Assembly: GCF_001659605.2 (NCBI RefSeq)
Contig: NC_035170.2
Span: 22,893,190 to 22,957,189 of the forward strand
DNA length: 64,000 nucleotides
Origin: Manihot esculenta
Taxonomy: Eukaryota; Streptophyta; Magnoliopsida; Malpighiales; Euphorbiaceae
Direction of reading: 5' to 3'
A model generated the notes under the pieces. It did no database searches. It saw only the letters and a program-made list of their open reading frames with translations, and had not been told where the DNA came from. Of this stretch, positions 55,979 through 64,000 are shown in pieces; the stretch's first letter is position 1; each line of letters opens with the position of its first letter. A program made the translations under genes and the position numbers.

Positions 55979-57253
55979 AAATGGTTACGATTGTGATTTT
56001 TTATTGGAAAAAACTTAAATTAAATACAAAGAAATAAATATAAGTCTTAAATATTATTGAATATATATTTTATTAAATAAGTAAATTGTAAAATGAATCC
56101 ATTTATGATATAAAAAATAAAATAATATACATATAATATAAAAATAAATAATATATTTTTTACAAGTTAAAAATAGATTTCCACTTATTTGATAATTTAA
56201 CTTGTTAATACATCAATTTTAAGTGATACAATTTTTAAAATAATTTATTTAAAAAATAAAAAATCAAATCAAAATCGAACTGTCGGTTCGAACTAGTTAG
56301 TTTCGATCCGATTGTGGTTCTGGTTCACACGAGGGGAAACATAATCGTCCTTCTAGTCCAAGGTTTATGTCTGGTTTAGGAACCAGTCAGGTTCCGGCAG
56401 AAACAGAGCTACAGTGAGTCAAGGGGCACGTAGGCCCATTAAGGAGATGAAAAGCTCTCTGCTAAATTTTTAATGTGTTCTATATCCATGGCATAAACTC
56501 GGAGTTTCTAATTAAGGAGGAGAAACAATACCATCTTATATCATCTTATGGATATAGAGTATTCAATGAATTTTTTTACTTATTATTATTTAGGGAAATT
56601 TCTGTGATTGTTATTAGGACCAAATGAGATGATGAATATGGAAAGTAATAATTTACCCGATTCCAAAAAATCAAATTTCCATTATTGTAAAACATTAAAT
56701 TAGGGAATGATATCTTTCGATTTTGAATAAAAGTTTATCCTATTCCAAAAAATCAAATTTCAATTATTATGAGATTTTTTTCAAAAAAAAAAAAAAAAAT
56801 TATTATGAGATTTTAAATTAGAGAGTGGTATTTTCAGATTTCAATTATTGTTAGATTTTATTTTTTTAACATCTCAATCAAACAATAAAAATAAATTATT
56901 TTCTAAAAAACATATTTTTTGAAAAATTATTAAATTATTTTTTAAATTAATAATAAAAATTTAACGATTGATTGGTATTTAGAGTTCGCGAATTCAAATT
57001 CTACAATAAACTAATTATTTGAATTCTCCTTTCAAACGGTAACAAATGCTATAACTCATGCAACTGCATAGCAAATATGTTAAAGAGTAAATGAATAAAT
57101 GTGCAATTAGCAGTTGTACTACATTTGCAAATTCCTAAATCAAATCTTAAAAGAAAAAAGAAGAAAGAAACATGTTCTAGTTTACAATTTAGTATTGCTC
57201 AGTATAGAAGATAAATTGTTAGTTCTGGGTAAATTTGATTAGCTATGCCGTCA
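55979..57253 (+). repeat. Tandem duplication, copy A
   Basis: Matches copy B from ACGATTGTGATTTTT (55986) through TCCTTCTAGTCCAAGG, CCCATTAAGGAG and ATCATCTTATGGATATAG, up to CTATGCCGTCAAG at 57253. It carries the empty LINE site AATATTATTGAATATA at about 56038. It has about 400 bp near 56760-57170 absent from copy B. Confidence 0.8.
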
Positions 57254-58387
57254 AGAAAACGGTTATGATTGTGATGTTTTACTGAAAAAAACTTAAATAA
57301 AATACAAAGAAATAAATATAAGTCTTAAATATTATTGAATATAGGAAACAAAGGTTGGATGAGAATGAAGGTGGAATCAGACAACCTTCAAGTAATTCAA
57401 GCTCTTCAGGCTGTCTCTGTGACTGATTTTTCTATTTTTGGGGGGTATTGTTTCAGATTGTAAATCTCTAATTCAAGAGATTAGTGGGAACTTGTTAGTT
57501 TCTCATGTATTTCGTTCGGCAAACAAAGTTGCTCATGCTCTTGCACAAGCAACGCGTTTATTTCCGAACATGTTGGAGTGGTCGTTCATCCCTCCTGATT
57601 TTGTGATTCCTCATTTGAATTAATATAATTCTATCTATTTATTTTCAAAAAAAAAATATTATTGAATATATATTTTATCAAATAAGTAAATTGTAAAATG
57701 AATCCATTTATGATATAAAAAATAAAATAATATTACATTTAAATATAAATAATATTTTTTTTACAAGTTAAAAATAAATTTGCACTTATTTGATAATTTA
57801 ACTTGTTAATACATCAATTTTAAGTGATACAATTTTTAAAATAATTTATTTAAAAATAAAAAATCAAATCAAAACTGAAATGTCGGTTCGAACTAATTAA
57901 TTTCAATCCGATTGTGGTTCTAGTTCACTCGAGGGGAAACATAATCGCCCTTCTAGTCCAAGGTTTCTGTCTGGTTTAGGAACCAGAACTTGTTGACCAG
58001 TCAGATTCCGGCAGGAACAGAGGTACGGTGAGTCAAGGGGCACGTAGGCCCATTAAGGAGACGAATAGCTCTCTCCTAAGTTTTAAATGTGTTCTATACC
58101 CATGGCATAAACTCGGAGTTTCTGATTAAGGAGGAGAAATAATATCATCTTATATCATCTTATGGATATAGAGTATTCAATGCATATTTTTTACTTATTA
58201 TTATTTAGGAAAATTTTTGTGATTGTTATTAGGACGAAAATTTTTATTGTTATTAGGGAGTGATGTCTTCAAATTTTGAATAAAAATTTATCCTATTCCG
58301 AACAATCAAATTTATCCTATTCTAGTTTTCAATTTAGTACAAGATAAATTGTTAGTTCTGGGTAAATTTGATTAGCTATGCCGTCAA
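57254..58387 (+). repeat. Tandem duplication, copy B
   Basis: Directly follows copy A and ends with the same CTATGCCGTCAAG words, where the 3' flank of the squalene epoxidase gene begins. It contains the LINE insertion 57344-57654, so the LINE came after the duplication. Confidence 0.8.
57344..57654 (+). mobile_element. 5'-truncated LINE insertion with 16-bp TSD
   Basis: About 311 bp. The end of a LINE ORF2 RNase H domain (VESDNLQVIQALQ, then GGIVSDCKSLI, VSHVFRSANKVAHALAQA) stops at 57621-57623, then come a short 3' tail and poly(A). AATATTATTGAATATA flanks it at 57328-57343 and 57655-57670. A one-base shift in the G run at 57440-57445 breaks the frame. Truncation, poly(A) and long TSD are the signs of target-primed reverse transcription. 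Confidence 0.9.
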
Positions 58388-58415
58388 GTATCATTCATTT
58401 TGCTTGCTTCAATTT

Positions 58416-60182
58416 TCAAAGAGCTAAGGGTCTGCAGTATTTTGCCATGACCTTTGGGAAGAACATATGTTGAGCTCCTTCAACTCTTATTATTGGAAAT
58501 ATAATCCTTGATGCAACCTAAAGAAAAAGAAGAATATTAGGGAAAAAAGAAACAAAAAACTATGACTCATACAACTTAAAAGTGTAGTCAATATACATAC
58601 TGAGATCATTCTAGCCCCCATCCATATCCTCTTGGCAGATGGCAATGTAAATACCAAGCGACCAACACCATAGACAGCCACAGCAAAGAAGTGCATAACC
58701 AAGCTCAATGGCTGAGGGTTTAAACCTGAGAGTAAAGCAATAGGTCCACTTGAAAATACACCTCCGAGGCTCAAGTAGTCGAAACATGCTCTACGCATTT
58801 CATCTTGTGCTGGATCATGTGATGCACTAAAGACTTTGTATAAGGCTCCTGCCAATGTATTTATAGTAGATGCCACTGGCTGGATAAGAAAGAAAAGAAC
58901 ACATGGTTAACATAAATTTACTCTTTTCCTTGCTCTCTTTCTATGAAAATAGACAGACTATATGCTTGACTACCTTGCGAAGTGTGTAGAAAGATTTAAG
59001 ATATTCACAAAGGCCAGATGCATCACTTAAATCATGTAGAGGTCTAAGAAGATTCCTTAGAACAACTATATCAGAAAGCGCCACAGTCATTCCTCCTCCA
59101 GTTAAAGGATGCCTCATGTTAAATGCATCACCTAAAAGAAGAGCACCTGGAGTGGGATGAGGAGCAGCAGGCATGCTCCTATTAGGCATTGTTCTGATGT
59201 TTCCTTTGTTAATGGCAGAAATGAAAGCATCAAATAGCTCATGAGGAATCTGAAACATGCAAGTTCCTGATGAGTCCAAGGAATCAAAGAGTAATGACTT
59301 GTAATTTCAAAAGAAAAGAAAAGAACATCTCCTCCATGCATTATAAACTGAGTCATGATCGAAAGCTCCTTTAAGCTAATAACTATATTAAGGATCAAAT
59401 TAAGTAAAAGTTAAAATAACAAATAACAAATGGTTGTATTAGCAGGCTAAATAAGCAAGTTATTAATACCTGGGGAGCCACTATGGATTTTAAATAGTTG
59501 GCCATTTCACCATTGGAAATTGATGGCAGTTTTTGGCTTACTGGTATGTCAACCAAGCAACGAATTTCTGAGCTACTAATACATGTCCATGATTCTGGTA
59601 TGGAAGCTCACAGTTCTCCAATATCAAAGCAACAAAGCAAGAGGGGATTTCAACCTGCAAACATTACAAAGCAAAATCCATAAATTACAAGTGAAATTGT
59701 GAATAAGACATTCATAGCTATTGCAAGTTTGAAACCCGATCTTGACCTTGGCATTGCAAAGAGAGCGTCGCAAGTTTGAAAAACAACCATCACAAACTAT
59801 TGTTAGTGGAGCAGATGCAGCAAGTTCTTGACCAGTTTTTGTTTTGTATTGGACACCCTTGATTGTTCCATTTGCTTCAAGCAAGGATGTTACTGTTCCT
59901 TGTTCCAATCTTACACTGTAAAGAGAAATTAGAGAAATTAAGTTATGAACTTACACGTTTAATGAAAAAGGTTTCATTAATGGAATTGGAAAGGAAACGA
60001 TGATTACTTGGTTAGACTAGCAGCTTTTTCTCGCATCCTTTGGATGAAACGTCCATTGTGAAAGCTTCTGCCAGAGACGTTAGAATCAAAGCTTTGCAAG
60101 GGATAGGAAAGTTTAGTACTTCTTCCACCCTTGTAAAGAGCATATCCAAATACTTGTTGGGCATCGATGTCTTCTACGCAAT
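58416..60182 (-). pseudogene. SQE: Squalene epoxidase (squalene monooxygenase), 3' six exons, frameshifted
   Basis: The enzyme oxidises squalene to 2,3-oxidosqualene at the ER, the step before sterols and triterpenes. Exons inferred from GT-AG sites: 60182-60008 (AQQVFGYALYKGG ... SGRSFHNGRFIQRMREKAAS), 59915-59747 (EQGTVTSLLE ... LTIVCDGCFSNLRRSL), 59654-59470 (PSCFVALILENCELPY), 59249-58974 (GNIRTMPNRSMPAAPHPTPG, GDAFNMRHPLTGGGMTVAL), 58880-58601 (ASTINTLAGALYKVF) and 58517-58416. In the exon at 59654-59470 the block expected between HGHV and SSSEIRCLV (about 12 residues around DPSPILFYP in the family) is missing. About 34 bases are gone, and the frame shifts. The first exon, with the FAD-binding GxGxxG, is not in the window. 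All visible splice sites are kept. It is probably a recent pseudogene; an assembly error in this exon is the alternative. Confidence 0.85.
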
Positions 60183-60273
60183 CTGCAGCCACTCAAAATG
60201 TATATAGTCTAAGAATTAGAAGTGACAACATTGGTTGTAATAAAAATTTTGGAACTTCCTATTCTGGTTACCT

Positions 60274-60761
60274 TGTGATGACCGCTGGATTTCTTCACCC
60301 CAGAACAGGGGCTTGACCACAGCCAAAGGCCCATGACACAGAGGCCCACGTACTTGATACCCCCCAACAAGCCTGGCTCATTCCAGCTTCCGGGCCGGGC
60401 TCGACCAAGCTTCCTCACTCAGTCCAGCCTGATCCCTGACCAGCAGACCCCTCTCAGGCCCAGCGTCCAGCCCAACTCTCGGCCCAGCCCGGGGTCCAGA
60501 ACAGTACTCACCAGACAGCCTGGCAGATCCGCTCGAACGTACGCATGAGGAGAATCAGAGGCCGTTACGCATGTAACAGGCAGCTGATACCCTAGTACAC
60601 CCGAATCTGTATGGCAGAGACGCGTGGCCCAATCCTGGAGAGACCTTTACACGTCACCAGCAAGCAAGACAATGTATAAAAGAGGAGTCCCCTCCTCAGA
60701 AAGTTTGAAGCCTTATTCTGTAACACAAAACCCTTGAAAAACCCTATTCTATTGGATCTCA
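60274..60761 (+). mobile_element. 5' LTR of a Tat-type gypsy element
   Basis: About 488 bp between TGTGATGACCGCTGG and GGATCTCA, followed by GATCGCCA and the primer-site region TTGGCGCCGTCTGTGGGAA (60770-60788). The exact first base (60274 or 60276) is uncertain because the 3' LTR lies outside the window. It starts 92 bp upstream of the first visible squalene epoxidase exon. A TATA-like GTATAAAAGAGG is near 60674-60685. Confidence 0.75.
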
Positions 60762-60769
60762 GATCGCCA

Positions 60770-60788
60770 ATTGGCGCCGTCTGTGGGA
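60770..60788 (+). other. Primer-binding site region of the Tat-type element
   Basis: TTGGCGCCGTCTGTGGGAA lies about 8 bases after the LTR, a sequence standing at this place in many plant non-chromovirus gypsy elements. I do not name the tRNA. Confidence 0.7.
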
Positions 60789-60848
60789 AAACGAAGGAGA
60801 TCTTTTCATCACCGGAGTTTTCACTTTCAAAACCCATTGAGATCCACG

Positions 60849-63800
60849 ATGGCAAACCACCAAGACAGTAACCTTAATATTCCAAATGACCAGAGCTCTG
60901 CCCAAGATGGGCAGCAGTTCTCCTTTTCTAGTCCTGCAATGGTGAATAACCAAACACCTATTTCTCTTAACCCCTCGCCAAACCCGGCAGGGAATACTCA
61001 CACCATGACCCTGTCTAACCAAGACATTCAAACCATGGCTCTCCAGCTACAAACCACTGCTCACTGGTTGGGCCAGATAATGCAACAAAGGGGACTTAGC
61101 ACCCCAGCAAACGCACTCCCAGTAGTGGAGGAACCCAGAACCGATGAACCTCAACCTACCTCTGCCCGCCTCCGAACTAACAACCACGATACCGGAGAAG
61201 AGGAAGAACCGGAGGCCCGAATTCATGGGAGAAGGGCAAGAGAGTTGATAGAAAATGAAGAAGTGGACGACTATTCTACTGAAACAACCAGGGAAACGGG
61301 AACTGAAACAGAAGAGGAAGAATGTAGTTTGGGCAAAAGAACCAGCCCAGAAGACGAGAAAATGAACCAAAAGCTGAAAAGGTTGAAGGAGCAGCTCCTA
61401 ACTGAGCTAGGTAAGAAAGATCAGAGTCAAACCTCCTTGCCTACTTCTTCTCCCTTCTCAAAGTTAATGCAGCAGGAGACCGTTCCCAAAAAGTTTATGA
61501 TGCCGCCGATGGCGGCCTATAATGGGGCTGGAAACCCGAGAGAACATGTCATGAACTATAAGACCTTCATGGAGTTGCAAACTCTGTCAGATGCTCTGAT
61601 GTGCAAGGTGTTCCCAACAACGCTCTCGGGACCAGCGAGGGCATGGTTCAACAGCCTGGAGGCCGGAAGCATTAAAAGTTTTGGAGACCTTGCCCTCCGC
61701 TTCATCAGCCGGTTCGTAGCCGGGGTGCCAGCAGATAGGAAGACAAGCTATCTGGAAACAGTTAGGCAAAAAGCTGGTGAATCTCTCAGAGAGTATGTCG
61801 CCCGTTTCAATACGGAGGCCCTGCAGATTCCCGAGCTCGACGAAGGAAGGGCGGTAGAGGCCATGCAAAAGGGAACAACCTCTGCCGAGTTCTTTGGTTC
61901 TTTGAGCAGGAAACCTCCGACCTCACTGGCCGAGTTGATGAAGAGGGCGGAAAAGTACATAAGGCAGGATGACGCCTTAGTAACGAGTAGATTTGCCAAA
62001 GGGGTGGCAGGAAAAGAGAAAGCCCCGGAGGAAGGAAGGCTGGAGAAACACGAGAAGAAGCGTGGGAAGAGGCCTGAGCCATATAAGCAGGCCTGGGAAA
62101 GAAGGGATCAAAGGCCCCCCCTCCTCCCAGGGCTCATGAACCACGAGTGCTCCCCCCTTGGGTTCCTGAGAAGCCTACTCCCCTCAACGCTTCCAGAGCC
62201 GAAGTGCTCATGGCAGTCCAGGATAAGGAGTTCCTCCAGTGGCCTAAACCCATGAGGTCGGAGGCAGATCAGAGGAATCCTGACAAGTATTGTCAGTACC
62301 ACCGGACACATGGCCACGATACAAATAACTGTTTTCAGTTAATTGCGGAGATTGAAAGATTGATAAAAAGGGGGCATCTCAAAAATTTTGTGAAGAAACC
62401 GGAGGGGCAGAGGCCTCCGCCCAGTCCAGCAGCCCAGATGCCCAGAAGAACCGGAGCTGGACCAGTGAATGATGGGTCTAGTGGGACTATTAATATGATT
62501 GTTGGAGGAACTGGAGGACGGATGAGCCGTCGAGGAAAGAAGAGAAACCGGGAAGGAGAGATCAGCAATGGCGAGGTCATGCAGATCGTTGAACACTCAC
62601 CCATGGCCATCGTTTTCTCTTCAGAAGATGCACAGGGCATTCAGATGCCCCATGATGACGCGCTTGTTATTGAAGCAGTCATTCATAATTTTCGGGTGAA
62701 GAAGGTTCTGGTGGATGATGGGAGTAAGGTCAATTTATTGCCATATCGGGTTTTCCAGCAGATGGGAATCCCGGAGGAACAGCTGGTTCGGGACCAGTCA
62801 CCCATCAAAGGGATCGGAGGAGCACCGGTATTTGTAGAAGGGAAGGTGAAGCTGGCCCTTACCTTGGGAGAAGCACCCAGAGCTCGCACCCATCATGAGG
62901 TGTTTTTGGTGGTTAAACTCCCACTGAGTTACAATGCGATTTTAGGGAGGCCGGCGTTGTTTAGCTTTGAAGCTGTCACCAGCATCAGGTATTTAGCACT
63001 CAAGTTTCCAACGGAAGAAGGAGTGGGAATGGTTCGGGGCAGCCAAGAAGAAGCAAGGGCGGTATACTTGGCCACAGTAACAGAACCGAGCTCAACTGGA
63101 GAAGCACTCGACTCGGAAGTTCTGGAGGTCAGAGATGAAACAAAAGAAGCCCGGACAGAGCCAGTCGGAGAATTGGAGACCTTCCCCTTATCAGAAGCAG
63201 ATGCAAGCAAGGTTTTCAGTCTTAATGCCAACCTCACCAAAGAACAAAAAGGTGAAGTCATGACTCTGATCCGAGGTCACGCGTCGACCTTCGCATGGAA
63301 GCCCTCAGACATGCCAGGAATTGACCCCAAAGTGATGACACACCGATTGAATGTCCTCCCCGAGGCCAGACCAGTGAAGCAAAAGAAGAGAGTAGTAGGA
63401 AGAGAAAAACAGCAAGCCACCCGGGAGGAAGTACAGAAGTTAGAAGAAGCAGGCTTTATTAGGGAAGTAATGTACCCACAATGGTTGGCAAATCCTGTGT
63501 TAGTCAAAAAAGCCAATGGCAAATACAGGATGTGCATAGATTTTACCGACCTAAATAAAGCCTGCCCCAAAGATTGTTACCCCCTCCCCGATATTAATAA
63601 AATGGTCGATTCAACGGCCGGATTTGATTATATGTCTTCTTTGGATGCTATGTCTAGTTATCACCAAATCCCAATGGAGAAGTCGGATGAGGAGAAAACC
63701 TCATTTATAACTGAAGACGGGACTTACTGCTACAAAGCTATGCCTTTCGGATTAAGAAACGCCGGGGCAACTTACCAACGATTAATGAATAAAATCTTTA

Positions 63801-64000
63801 AGAACCAGATTGGCAGGAATGTAGAAGTGTATGTGGATGACATGGTGGTTAAAAGTTCAACTTTTCAACAACACATAGCAGATCTGAGGGAGATATTTAG
63901 GGTGTTAGATCAATACAGAATGAAGTTAAACCCAGCAAAATGTGCTTTTTTCATCAGAGGAGGAAAGTTCTTGGGATACATGGTGAGTGGAAGAGGCATT
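60849..64000 (+). pseudogene. Tat-lineage Ty3/gypsy gag-pol, cut by the window, one frameshift
   Basis: It starts at ATG 60849 (MANHQDSN). Gag has an acidic and charged linker and then the conserved domain (PPMAAYNGAGNPREHVMNYK, LSGPARAWFNSL, SGPARAWF through ESLREYVARFN). A zinc-knuckle-like YCQYHRTHGHDTNNC lies near 62287-62335. Protease has VLVDDGSKVNLLPY (62700-62745). RT has RMCIDFTDLNKACPKD and YVDD near 63828-63840. These are motifs of the Tat clade (Retand/Ogre relatives). The frame shifts by one in the C7 run at 62115-62121, between the gag and the zinc-knuckle segment; the rest is open to the window end. Minor sequencing error in the homopolymer is possible. Confidence 0.88.

Overview
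The window is nuclear DNA of a flowering plant, probably a eudicot. It holds spliced plant genes, a single-exon NLR resistance gene, and plant-type Ty3/gypsy (Tekay, Athila, Tat), Ty1/copia, MULE, hAT and LINE elements. An assignment to Euphorbiaceae is an impression only; nothing here proves the species. Most of the window is nested transposable elements; the few host-type genes are islands.

Layout. (1) 1-17169 is a nest of one Tekay-type gypsy family. A decayed minus-strand gag-pol (817-5801) has a 2.5-kb solo LTR in its leader (5891-8437, TSD ATAGC). Further LTR pieces in both orientations follow, including a second solo LTR (10328-12455, TSD AGACC) and a captured, broken Athila pol (13234-15864). 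(2) 17170-25714 is AT-rich and holds a hAT-like element (18689-19938, 8-bp TSD), an intact 1091-codon CC-NBS-LRR gene (20421-23696, minus) and duplicated AT-rich repeats. (3) 25715-41669 is the 3' part of an Athila element. Its 3' LTR is split by a young Tekay element (28674-40909, TSD AATTC) with an uninterrupted 1669-codon gag-pol and its own nested solo LTR (31019-33307, TSD CATAA). (4) 41670-46858 is a MULE remnant: the C-terminal end of a transposase gene on + converges on a plant-mobile-domain (PMD) gene on -. The PMD gene carries two nonsense codons and a solo Athila LTR (TSD CCAGC) in its last exon. (5) 46859-58387 is AT-rich spacer with minisatellites, a cluster of hairpins (49068-49283), a shrunken copia element (53664-55612) and a tandem duplication holding a LINE insertion. 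(6) 58416-60182 is the 3' six exons of a squalene epoxidase gene (minus) with a frameshifting deletion. A Tat-type gypsy element (60274 to the window end, +) begins 92 bp upstream of its first visible exon and probably sits in an intron.

Insertion order can be read from TSDs and from empty sites elsewhere in the window: Athila into the MULE, the young Tekay element into the Athila LTR, and a solo LTR into the Tekay 3' region. The candidates for something less described are the convergent MULE-transposase/PMD pair with a hairpin array upstream, the GCCGCC-containing palindrome arrays of the Tekay LTRs, and a repeated AGGA-loop hairpin plus G-tract module in the Athila 3' region. No tRNA, rRNA or CRISPR feature was seen.
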